DNA of 64,000 nt, taken from Arctopsyche grandis. Taxonomy: Eukaryota; Arthropoda; Insecta; Trichoptera; Hydropsychidae. Location: positions 28,738,986 to 28,802,985 of the forward strand of contig NC_135355.1 of NCBI RefSeq assembly GCF_051622035.1, given 5' to 3'. The translations under genes were made by a program, and so were the position numbers. This document shows positions 11,337 through 23,100 of this stretch, piece by piece (within the stretch, counting starts at the first letter, position 1; every line of letters begins with the position of its first letter). The notes under the pieces are model-generated. The model did not search any database and was not told where the DNA came from. It saw only the letters and a list, made by a program, of their open reading frames with translations.

Positions 11337-11618
11337 GGTCTGTTCATACCTATCCAGCACGACCCGTATCCTGCAGGTGTCCTGCAAGTGCGGATAGTAT
11401 TCTGTGGCGGCTCGCTATACGACATGGTCGAGTTTGGTCACCTTCCTGCGAGTGGGGACCAATTCAGCTGTGTTCAGAGTAGCTACCTCACTCTGCCTTC
11501 AACTGTCATAAATAAAGCACGTGCATCAACATGTCAGTCGTCTCATTCGTTCATCCCCCATAGTACTAAAGAATACTGTCCGTACATTCGGGTGGTGCTG
11601 GATAGGTATGAACAGACC
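11337..11618. mobile_element. Inverted-repeat element holding an LTR-like core
   Basis: The ends are GGTCTGTTCATACCTATCC and its complement. Arms of about 65 bp pair up to AGTATTCT at 11395-11402 and AGAATACT on the other side. The core from 11403 (TGTGGCGGCTCGC) to about 11560 is also found inverted at 25052-25952 and looks like a solo LTR. The LTR-like core therefore sits inside the inverted-repeat element. No clean target duplication is visible. Confidence 0.6.
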
Positions 11619-11624
11619 TTTACT

Positions 11625-11960
11625 CGCGATAATGGCTCATGGCTCCCACGTCGGGACGTGCAAGGCAGCGAACAGGTGTCCTCCAGGAACACGTTCTAAA
11701 GGGAACACGTGGATTGACCTGGACGTGTCGTAGGGGTTCTCTTGGTTCTAAGCTCCTAGTCGCCAGCCGAATAAGCTGGCGGAAGAAAACCTGGAGACCC
11801 GATCACGAGATCCTTCCTCTACGTACATGACTTCTGGCTGTTCCGTAAACAGCTGCGTATAAAAAGGGCGGGAGCTCCTGGAACCATACAGCTACTAATA
11901 GGCTCTCAGGATGCAGCAAGACACATGACTGTGTCCGTTGAGGCCCCAACTTCAATAAAA
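11625..11960 (+). mobile_element. LTR-like promoter fragment
   Basis: A GC-richer block with TATAAAAAG at 11858-11866, a GC-rich segment, GGCTCTCAGGATGCAGC and an AATAAA near 11955. That order (TATA, leader, poly(A) signal) is what an insect retrotransposon LTR shows. No gag, pol or env coding is present beside it, so this is an inference. Confidence 0.4.
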
Positions 11961-12090
11961 AAAATTCTATTGTCGTTTTTTACCACGCTTTTCATTAGGA
12001 TTTTACAAAAACCTTACTTTTTTATTTATTTACTACGGTAAACACACATATAGTAAATGGAATAATCGCCGAAACATTTACTATATGAAT

Positions 12091-12230
12091 AGGTCTGTTA
12101 CCGAGAGTTGGCGCGAACAAATACGCTTGTATCGTGTCAGTGAATAGGAGTATAGCATTGCATTAAATAATAAAAGTCTCTTTCGCGCGTTTCTGTGTAC
12201 GAGAACGCGCCAACTCTCATTAACAGACCT
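12091..12230. mobile_element. 140-bp MITE, copy 1
   Basis: The ends are AGGTCTGTTACCGAGAGTTG and its near complement. A second copy at 40209-40370 has the same ends and a similar interior (GTGTCAGTGAA, CTTTCGCGCG). The terminal AGGTCTGTT is shared with the element at 11337. Confidence 0.75.
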
Positions 12231-13170
12231 TTACTTGAAACATTTACGGTTTTTGGAATAAAATAAATACTATGTAAAATTGGTATTAATTTCATTTATT
12301 TTTGACTTACGAACGTATTGTGGACAATGATAATAATTTGTAAATTATAAATTTTGGTAGCAAAGTTCGAGGTGCCTAAGCGCGCGTTTATTTTCAATGT
12401 ATGATAAACCACCATTGAAGTAAAGTACTGGTTTTTTGGATATCTGTCCTGGCAAAGTCCTTTGATGGGCTTGTTTATAAATATTAAAATCGATTTTTTA
12501 TTTTTATAAATGTGCATCCATAATTCAAGTGCTTAGAAACATTCTTTAAAAAAAAATGTCCTGATGTTGTTATATAACCTAAAAACATGTGAAATGGTAA
12601 ACAACTGCACCGTTTCATTTAAAGTATAATCATTAAAATTGAAGTACCGCTTCATTTGTAAAAGCTTTTTATATATGGCAGCACAAATATACTTTTAACA
12701 GCTGGCAATACTTTCCATGCGTTCGACCGGTCTCGCTGTCAGAATCGCCCATTTTTATTAGCTCATGCTGGTTAGTTTTCACTATTTTCATTTTATTCTA
12801 TTCATTTTTAATACTTTAATACTGGCATTTCGTTTAAAATCGAACATACACGAATTTATCAAATATTTCTTTACCCATTATCAAATTACACATATAGTTG
12901 AATAGTTTGTAGAATTATAGACATACATAGTAAATATTTATAATGAGAATTGCTTACATCTCTGATTATTTTTTTTTAATTTTATATTCGGCTTTGTTGT
13001 GTTTAATTTGATTAAGAGAAAGCGATTTTAAGGTTATCAATACATAACAGTTAACCTCAACATATTCCATCTGATACAACCTGCCAAAACGTTTACATGA
13101 AGTGTATTTATATATTGTACCGAAGTATATTTTTATGTTTCAGTTTTATATTGCGTAACTACTTGGAAAT
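12231..13170. other. Intergenic region upstream of mS22
   Basis: No gene seen. It must hold the mS22 promoter. GTTCGACCGGTCTCG at 12721 resembles a string 58 bp upstream of the inferred VPS35L start, which may be chance. Confidence 0.4.
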
Positions 13171-14741
13171 ATGTGGTCTCCACAGCTTTTACGATTTACA
13201 AAAACAGCATCATCTCCACATCTATCGCTCGTTTATTTACAGCAAAGGTTATTCAATAACCTACCTCTTGCTTACAGTACGTATTTCAATATTTTCTTTA
13301 ACCTTCTTTTTCTCATTTTTACGATAATTTCATTATGTTCAGATACTGAAAACGATCCTGCGCCGTACTTCTTCTCGCCAAAGGTTCAAAGACTACTGAA
13401 ATATTTAACCAGGGTCGATCACTCTAAAGTTTTTCGACATCGTACAAACTATGGAGAGAAAATATTGGAAACTCCAGAATATAAATTTATGACTGATAAA
13501 CAACTCCAAGAAGAAATAGAAAAAATGAAAACGCGAGCTGAAAGGCTGTTGCAGATGCCACCAGTTATTCAAGTACTATTTCATGTGTTTCATATATATA
13601 TATATTTTTTTAATAAATCCGAGTATTTTTTATATGTTTTCTTTTTCCTTTTAGCTTCATGATAATACTGAACATATTATTTCAAAAGATCACGCTCTTG
13701 GGGGTTATGATACAGCCAAATACATCTTCACTGATATATCAATTAATGTCGAAAACAAAAACCGTATTTGTTTCATCAGGTATTATTTATAAGATTCTTG
13801 AATCGGCCATCTTTTTTGCCATTCCTTTATATAATTTTCTGATTATATTTATTTTAGAGAAACGGACGGTACGTTGAAACGTGCCGATCGTGAAGTACAA
13901 AAGCGAATGTGTCAGGTCTGTATAGTTAATTACAGTACAATTTGTTATCAACGAAAATTACAACATATCCTGTACAAAATGATTTCAGACATATTTCCCT
14001 ATGAGGGGGCGTACTTTAAAAGAGCCAAGTATGGTAGCAGACGAATCATTGTTCAATAAATTACTCGAAAAAAAATCATATGAATTTATATTAGACAAAG
14101 CTTGCATTCAATACGAACCGGACGAGCTGCAATTCCATCATATGACTGCAAAAGTGTATCAACATTGTAATCTGCATGCTGCATACGAACTTTTAAGGTT
14201 AACTATTCATTCAGGTCTTATATTTTCAATACGTATATGGGTTGTTAATTGATAAAACAATAAAATTGCAGGTCAACGCGGCACTTTGGACCGATGGCGT
14301 TCTATTTCGCTTGGCATAATTCAATCGACGGACTCTTATTAGAATTGTTACAGACTAATGTTATACGAGAATCCGTTGCTTTGGTTTCGTTACAAAGAAT
14401 CATGCATCCAGGATTGGTCCAAACAGATGAAACTAAGGCGTTGGTCGAAGAAGTAAATTGCACTATTTAATGAATTAATTTTGTAAATTGATGAATAGTT
14501 ATCAATGTAATTCGATTTGCAGATATTAGACCCGCAAGCTTCGACGGAAATTGACTTAAAAAGAATTTCCAATGACGAAATAAACTTGGATGAAAAATGT
14601 ATCACATGCATAGACAATTATATAAATAAGAATTCTACTAAAAAGGCCCAACAGGATTTGGCTTTGCAAGGTCTCCGAGAATTGTATAAACAAAGAATAA
14701 AAGTGGAGCATGGAATCAGAGCAGCGCATGGAGTGTCTTAG
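13171..14741 (+). CDS. mRpS22: Mitochondrial small ribosomal subunit protein mS22
   Basis: Seven exons: 13171-13276, 13343-13572, 13655-13779, 13858-13915, 13989-14197, 14272-14452 and 14523-14741, giving 375 residues (human MRPS22 is 360). Phase is continuous throughout. The N-terminus (MWSPQLLRFTKTASS, basic and hydroxylated with no acidic residue) fits a mitochondrial presequence. The family blocks follow in order: VQRLLKYLTRVDHSKVFR, YKFMTDKQLQEE, LQMPPVI, AKYIFTDIS, FIRETDGTLKRADRE, TYFPMRGR, CIQYEPDEL, YELLRSTRHFGPMAFYFAW and a charged helical C-terminus. The protein is an animal-specific component of the 28S mitoribosomal subunit. An upstream ATG at 13097 lies in a different frame. Intron ends are ordinary. 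Confidence 0.93.
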
Positions 14742-15349
14742 TTTCGTCATTGGTTAAATATTATCTGTATTTTGTATGCATCAGTTAAGTTAGTCTATCG
14801 TAGAAACTTGTACATTCAGTAATAATAATCCAATCGAATTACTTTTAAATTTGCAATTTAGTGTATGAGTTTTTTCGATCTGGTTCTCGCAGAATATTTT
14901 ATAAAACAATTGAATTAATAAATAAACAATAATTCGTTTAATTGATTTATTTAAAAATGTATATACATGATTATCAAATCTTCAACAATTTTATATATCT
15001 TATATTCTACGTGTTGAAAATCAACAACATCCAACAACAGGTAAAGATTAACGAATTGACAAAAAAAGGCAAATAAGTTAAATAAATAAAATATTAAATA
15101 GTATCTCAAAAAGTCACAGGTATATAATATTATAAAAATTCATCAATAAGATCATTTCGTATAACTATATTTTTAAAAAAAAGTAAGTAATCTCACACCA
15201 TTTAGTCATATTTTATACTATTGCTCATTATCACTTATTAATGTTATTATTTGAGAAATATGCACTTCTCATTTTCATCAAAGTACATAAATATACCGTT
15301 ATGAATTATTTGGAAGACTACTATTTGATCACCAAATACATATGTTATA
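14742..15349. other. 3' flank of mS22
   Basis: AT-rich and non-coding. AATAAATAAAC near 14916 is a plausible poly(A) signal for mS22. Nothing else seen. Confidence 0.4.
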
Positions 15350-15734
15350 CAGTCAAAGTGTTCACTCAGGTTCGTTCATGAACATACTAGTTAGTTCATA
15401 CACAAACTATTGGTTTTAGTTAAAAATAACAGTCGAAAGCCATCTTCAAATAGACTCCGACCAAGTGTCGCATGAAACTTTTAGCTGTCAAGACGCCAAG
15501 TATTCAAAGGGGAAAACCAATGGAAACTGCATTGCAACGTTACTAATATTAAAAATATTGCAGCCCAGGGTAGGCATGTATACATGGGATGGAACAAACG
15601 ATTGAGAATACTTAAAATTATGCCTAAGAGTTTGTACATGAACAAACTAGTCAATTTGTGTATATCTGGCCAGATTGGTTCGTGTATGAACAAACTAGTA
15701 TGTTCATGAACGAATGAAATTTACACTCGGACTG
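15350..15734. mobile_element. TA-type MITE, second copy of the 7620 family
   Basis: It begins CAGTCAAAGTGTTCACTC and ends CACTCGGACTG, with TA immediately outside both ends as in Tc1/mariner-type insertions. Inside are GGTTCGTTCATGAACATACT and its complement. It is non-coding. Confidence 0.7.
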
Positions 15735-16204
15735 TAACATATACACATACATACATATATGTTATTAAAAATAATCATATTAAGAAATAAATTGTCATAT
15801 TTTTGACATGGTAAGTAGGTAAAAGTCATGACATTGAAAAACTACCATCAAGATTTAGAAATTAGAGACTAGAGACGAAAAATGCTGTGGATTCATATAT
15901 ACGAGATAAGTACACTTCACAAATTGGCAACAAGAAAATTCTGTTTCCCTAAACTAAAAATAAAAATGGGAATACACAAAATTCGAGCGAAATGTATTAA
16001 ATTCCTATTTTTCTTATATAAATTAAAATACAATTTAAAATGAAGTACGTGATAAGTAAAGCCCGGACCCTGAGGGGGCTGCATATGGTTCAAATGTTGT
16101 AAATGCATTGTTAAAGGTTTGCCGAACATTTTTTACAAAGGATTTACAACAATTGAACAATAAACGGCACGCTTCCGGTCCTACATCTAGTGATAAGTAT
16201 GGTT

Positions 16205-16526
16205 CCGCGACGATTGGTTCAACGACACAATGTACCCGACGATTGGTTCACTGCCAAAATGTACACGCGAAAAAATCTTCACGCGACAATTGGTTCATTA
16301 CCAAAATGTCCACGAAAATATAATTCACGCGACAAAATGTTCAAAAGTCTTAACTGTATCGAAAATTTTCGTATTTTTTTGTCGCGTGAATGTTATTTTC
16401 GTGGACATTTTGGTAATGAACCAATTGTCGCATGAAGATTTTGTAGCGTGTACATTTCGGCAGTGAACCAATTGTCAAGTACATTGTGTCGTAGAACCTT
16501 TTGGAATTGAACCAATTGTCGCGTCC
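16205..16526. mobile_element. Palindromic element built of iterated subrepeats
   Basis: The two arms are inverted copies around about 16360. Each arm holds three spaced copies of a motif close to CGACAATTGGTTCA followed by CCAAAATGT. ORFs on both strands here are by-products of the symmetry. Confidence 0.7.
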
Positions 16527-17194
16527 CCATACATATGAATATAAAATGATTAAAACAATTCCAAGTAACAATATTTGCAGCGAAATGTGAAATCACAATA
16601 TAAGTAGCACAATCATGTAACACATACATATATGAATAGATTAAAATTAAATACAATCACATACCGAGTCATTTACAAATGTGCAACGACCGAGACAACG
16701 TACAAGAATGAATGAAACATACATATATACGTACTATATCGACCAATTGCATAATAATACACAACGCCACGTTGCTGCATTTTCAACGAGCGGTATTTCA
16801 ATCGGTCGATTGAAACTTGGTCCCGACTACTCGATAAGATTTAGATCTCTAAACGGTCTACGCGGACGTAATACGGAGCAATTGCGACGATGACCATTCC
16901 AAACACCATATTAAAAAAGAAAACACCCAAAACTTGAACCTACATCTATTTTTAGTGTCCGTTTGAATGATGCATCATTTACGTCCTATAAATTGTTTAC
17001 GAAATGCTCAAATGTTGGCCACTTCATGCATTTCAAAAAATTGGCCATGTCCATATATTTTAATAAAAGTAAACATATGGCAACCATAGCTAGCCTATAT
17101 CCATCGCACGTCCGAATCAAAACTGACAAAACATTCACACACTTAGTCTTAAATTATTATTGCGTACATTTTAGTCAATTGCATATCGGAGACA
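16527..17194. other. 3' flank of Orai
   Basis: Non-coding as far as I can see; it probably includes the Orai 3' UTR on the minus strand. Short ORFs here have no recognisable motif. Confidence 0.4.
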
Positions 17195-20100
17195 TCAAAC
17201 GATGAGAGTCTGATCTGACATGCCCATTCCGTTGAGTCTACCTTCCTGATCATTAATTTCAATCTGCTCCTTGAGCAGCTCCAGCTCGCGTATCCCAGAA
17301 ACGGTAACTTCGTACTTATGCGTGACGAGAGAGCGGTAGAAGTGTATGGCGAAAGCCAGGAACACAATGAGCACCGGTATCAGCACCACGCAGGCAGACC
17401 AAGCCGCCATGGGGCTCAAGTCGTAAAACTTGACCCAACAAAGAATGGCTATTTCCAACAGGAACAACAACAGTCCTAGCAGCGTGGAGAAGGCCCAAGC
17501 CGTTTCTATATACCAATGCAGCCGTTCGTGCGGAGATTCGTGGACTAGTGAGATGCTGTGTAGGTTGCCGATGGCGTCAATGTTCGGCAGGATGCAAGTG
17601 CTGATCATCAGAGCGAGCATATGCACGGCGACCAGAAGCGTCGTGCATATGGCGAAAGCCACGAGCATGCCTTTCGGAACGTTCGAGTCATTGTTCAGTT
17701 GAACTTCTACCATGGCGACCTAGAATCATTGATGAGGGTATGAATTGACGCTGTTTTTGTGGTTTGAATGTGGAATGTTGTTGTGGTATACCATTGCGAA
17801 ACCGGATAGCAGAGCGGAAGTTTTGCTGGATGCTTTGAGCTTCGCTCGGCTGAGCTGAAGCTTCCGCCATGACAAGTACCCGGGTGTGTGCAGCGTGTCT
17901 CCGGCTTGTGACATTCCACCGCCTTCGCCGGACATTAAACTCCTATTTTGCTACAAACATTCCATGGAAATAAATTAACATTGATGAAATAATAAATTGA
18001 TGTGTTAAATTTTGTTAGCAAAAATTCGATTCGATTACATTGAGCAACAAAATAATTTATCACAACAGAGACTAATCAATCTTTACTAATTTTGATCCAC
18101 TGAATTCGAATCTGACAATGATTTTTGTTGATTTGTTTTCGTTTACGATATGTGAGCGTTTAAAAAAATGCGCAAATTTTACAGATTTTGCAGTTCTGTT
18201 CTAACACTATGGTGGCCGCTGACTCATATTTGTATCATGTTGGGTACACAACGCTTACTGGCCGCTGATACATATATGATTCACGACTGCGCGAATATAT
18301 TTTTCAGTACGCTGATATATATTTGTATCACGTTTTCATCATAAACGAAAACGTGATACAAAATTGTATCATCGGCCACAAACGATTGACGCAAACGTGA
18401 TACAAAAATATATCAGCGGACTGATACAGTTTGCGCAGTCGTAAATCATATATGTACCAGCGGCTACTAAGCGTTGTGCACCTAACATGATACAAATATG
18501 AATCAGCGGCCGCCATCGTGTTAACTCGAAATCTAGTATTGCTGTGCCAAAAGTGAGTATTGAAAACAATAGTCGGATTTTCTATTGATTGTGATTTTTG
18601 GTTTCTTTAAAATACTTATAATTAAATATCTAGCGAATTTTAAAAGTCAAAAATATATACATATTTTTTTACTTCTTTTTCTCGAACTATATATTCATTG
18701 GGCCAGTATTATATTTCACTAGGTTTACAAAGATTGGTTTTATTTTCATCTCAATATTGTTCAAAATCATTACCTACAAATTATTAATATTATTACGTTA
18801 ATCACTATTTACAAAACCGCTCGAATTATTACGATTAGATAATAAAAAAAAATACCAACATTGAAAACAAATCCTTGTAAACGTAGTGAAATATAAAACT
18901 GACCTGTTGGATACATTAGGCCAGTTTTATAATAGGATTATAGCTCGAGAAAAAAATGTGTAAAAAAAATATATTTTTGACTTAATACGCTAGATATACG
19001 TATTTTAAATCACAATCAACATAAAAAAACATCTGACTGTTTATTTTAATACTTAAATTTGGCACAGCATTACTAGATTTTAAGTTAAAGACTGCGAAAG
19101 CCAAAAATCTGTAAAACTTCCCCTTTTTTTAAAAACCCTTATATTTCATAAACGAAAAGAAACTAACAAAAATCATTGTCATATTCGAATTCAGTGGGTC
19201 GAACTTAGTAAATATTGATTAATCTCCACTCAAGTAAATAAAAACGTGATTTTTTTGTTGCTCAGTTATACATACACATGTATGTTATGTATGTTACAGT
19301 GATTTCATACTAGCAGTAAAAGTATACTTTCAATGGCATTTTAGGGAATTCATATGCCGAATACTTTACATTTACTTCTGATACTTTTATTAATGTTGTA
19401 TCTTCTTTTTCTACCTTGAACAAAAGTTTTTCGATATCTTTTTCAGTCTATAAATATTTAATTACATCAGAAGCCAAATTTGATGACGTAAGACCAACTT
19501 TTGCAGTTTGTCCAAATAAGCTTAATTTTATTCCTGAATGGGATGAGCTTTTTTCACCAATTGGACAGTCCTCAGTCCTTTTATCCAATCAGTGCTATTG
19601 TGATCTAGCATCTGAGTATCAGCATGTTTTCAATGTCCTAATTTGTGTGATATGCTTTCACCGACTGAGTTGGCGAAAATATACTTAAATTAGTGAAAGT
19701 ATAATTTTACTGAAGAATACAATTTAACTGTAACATAACTATTGTGATTTCCATTATAAAAATTATGATTTCCATAAAATGAATAAATAAAAAAAATACA
19801 TACATGCGAGAAACTGATGAAGTTTTCACCAAAGATGTGATCATGCATAACCATGATTCGACTTATTATTTAGATGCAAAAAGCATAGAATAAAATAAAT
19901 GCTATATTTAGCAATATAAAATAACAGATTAAATAAATGCAAATAAAACACAAGTACAAATAAGCTTATACGGTACTTGTTGGTTATATGGGCGCAACAG
20001 AACATCAAGTATACACACTTATACTAACACAAACATATACACAGCAGTTCTCTAGGTATCGCATACAGTTTAAAAGTAACAGTGATTGACGTTACACCGA

Positions 20101-23100
20101 AATTTGGGGGACATTTCCTTCTACAAAAACGATTACATTAAGTTATTTGGAAAAACCAAGGTTGATTTTCACAGCGATTGCAATTTTCAGCGTTAATTGC
20201 AGTGTAAAATCTAATCTAGTGGTTAGTAAACTTTTTGATGAATAAACAAAATGACTAAATATTTATAATTATTTAAAATAGAGCTGTTGGACAGAAAATA
20301 AATCAATTTAACATATTACAGATAATCATTTACTCCGATTCTTGACGTGCCTACGAAATTCATGTAACTGTCGTGTATTTTTTTGTGTTAGTGCAAGTGT
20401 ATTTTCAGTTGTAATAAATTCCAACTGCTGTTTTAGATCATTCATATTCAAATACAATTGAACTAGTAAATTATAATTCTATAAGCGCAAATACACTTTC
20501 AACAATGTGCGCCAGTTGTAAGATAACAGTTGAGTTTTGACAGCTCTGATGTTTTACGAATGCTTTAGAATTCACTAATGCGTTAATATTTGCTAAGTGT
20601 TACGAATAAAGGTAATAAATACCGTATTACGATAACTCCAAACCAAAAATGTGACTTTCCAACTCAATTTACTAGTCGAGTGACGTTTTCACGAAAACCT
20701 AACCTTTCTAACCCGAAAATCTAACCTGGTACCAACTAATAGTTGGACTGCATTTTGAGTTGTAATATATTTTGACCATTTGGAATATAATTCACCATAT
20801 GAATCAACTTACGTGGATTAGTTGCCGTGAGGTAGACCCCCTGGTAGGTACCAACTACCGTTGTAGTTGAAGTGTATTTTCAGTTGTAATATATTTTGAT
20901 TAGTTGGAATATATTTTGTCTAATCCACGTAAGTTGATTCATATGGTGAATTATATTCCAAATGGTCAAAATATATATTACAACTGAAAATACAGTCCAA
21001 CTATTAGTTGGTACCAGGTTAGATAGAAAGGGCCGGGCCGCACCGCTCAACTCGCGAACAACTTGGTTGAGGGCGACCAGACCAATGCATGCAGGTAGAT
21101 GGGACATGCCACACTCGTCAACTTGTTTGTCGCACACATTTCCATATATTTTTTCGTGTCGCGCAACAAGTCGGCCGACAAAGTTGCACGGTGCGGCCCG
21201 GCCCAAAGTGGGTCTACCTCACGGCACCGAAAGTGGAAAAATCGAAAGGCAAAGATCGAAAGATCAAAAAAAAGGGTGCATGGTAAACGGTACTGTGTAT
21301 ATATAATATATGAGTGGCATGCGGTGAAATTATATCTCTTTTTGTCATACAGCTTTGTTTAATGTGCGCGCGCAGGATACGGGAGGAAAAGCATGTTCCT
21401 CTTGTTCCTGCTGGCGCAAATTAAGTGAGGATGTACGACGGGGGGAGAGAGACTTTTACCGCACGCTACTGATATATATATACTGACCGTTTTTCACGTG
21501 TATGCTTGATAAACGAATATTTTCGACATTTTTACGGTCACCCCTACCAGGTTAGGTGGAATATATTCCAACTAGTCAAAATACATTACAACTGGAAGAT
21601 ACACTTCAACTGTAACATGTATACTGAATGCTCGGTGGCGCCCATATAACCAATTAGTACCACTTATATTTACATTTACATACAAAGCAAAAAAAAAAAT
21701 ATATATATATACGTATATAACAATTAATTGTTGATTTACACCTAGTAATTAATGTAGAAGGCTATATAGCTATGATATTGTAGTGATTTCACTTATCAAT
21801 TTATTTGCAAGTGTGTCCATTGAATATTATACGTATTCTTGATAGTTTTCAAACACAAGTATTGCACAATGTAGTGAAACTCTAAACTTAACAAATAACA
21901 CACTTAATCATAAATAGAAATCTTGACATAAAATTGAAACTATAGTTGATTCGTACCAGATAAAGGCTTGAAGTAAGGAGGAGTGCTAGTGCCAGACACC
22001 TTTTAACCAGTGACTAGATCAGACAAGGACATCTGCGCTGCAGCCTTTATATGCAAATGAAAAAAATATATAAAAGGATGATACTAGAGTAGAAAAAAAA
22101 ACGGCAGTCAAAAGATAACATATGTACATAATGATGAGTGTAAGTCGTTCATAGTAAAAATCGAAACGAAACATTATAACACTGAAATATTGTAATATTA
22201 AAATTGTAACATTGCAAGAGACATGCAAATCGGTGTGCAGAAAGCGAAATACAATCATAAATTATAATAAATAGAAGCAGATAAATAACAATTTGGTGTT
22301 GAACTTACAAATTAATAAAAATGAATATAAACCATGGCGGTGAGCATCGATTTAATTCGATAATGAAATGGAGGAAAGCGAGGAAATGGTTTGCCCCAAA
22401 GCACATATGTACGTAATCGTATCTGCTTTGTGGTTTAGTATATTTTTGCAATGGGCTGAAACATATGTATATACAAACAAAAACGTACATATATGCGTCG
22501 AACTTAAGGTCATTCGATGCATAAAGTATGATGACATATTCATAATCGACTTGATATTAGAATTATTGAACGACCTTCAGAAGTTGGCAGATTTATTTTT
22601 GCACGGCAAATTAGTTTAGTGCGAATTAAATAATTAAATAATAATACAAATACGTACTGGTATTTTGACACACAATTGACTTAACTATGCATCGTCTTTT
22701 TTTTCAGGCATTTTTTATAATGTAGATTAAATCATTTATATATATTTGTTCGTATGAGAGTCCATTTTTTTTTAAATAAGTACTCATTTATTGTATGTAA
22801 TAAATATCCCAGACATTTTTGAGGTCGGGAGACGAACTTGACGATTCTGTTATTAAACTTTGCCATCGGTTCCTTGAATCTGGTGGACATTGTCATCAAT
22901 CAGTATGCATTTTCCGTTCAAAAATTTATTCGGTTTCAGTTAGAGACGAAAGTCAAGTGGTATTAGGTTTAGATTGTACTGAAGATGGTCTTAATATCGA
23001 AACTTTTTCAAATGTTTGCCATTTTATAAAACAGGCGACACTAAGCAACAACAAAAAATTACTGGAGTGGAGACTAATCAGTTTAACCCACTGAATTCGA

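Noticed and set aside
11388-11830. ORFs over the LTR-like blocks
   Set aside because: Reading frames overlap, lack retroviral or retrotransposon motifs, and cover repeated non-coding DNA.
11625-11960. Endogenous retrovirus
   Set aside because: Only an LTR-like promoter block is present; no gag, pol or env coding lies nearby.
20880-21362. Overlapping ORFs on both strands in the Orai intron
   Set aside because: They arise from palindromic elements; no conserved protein motif.
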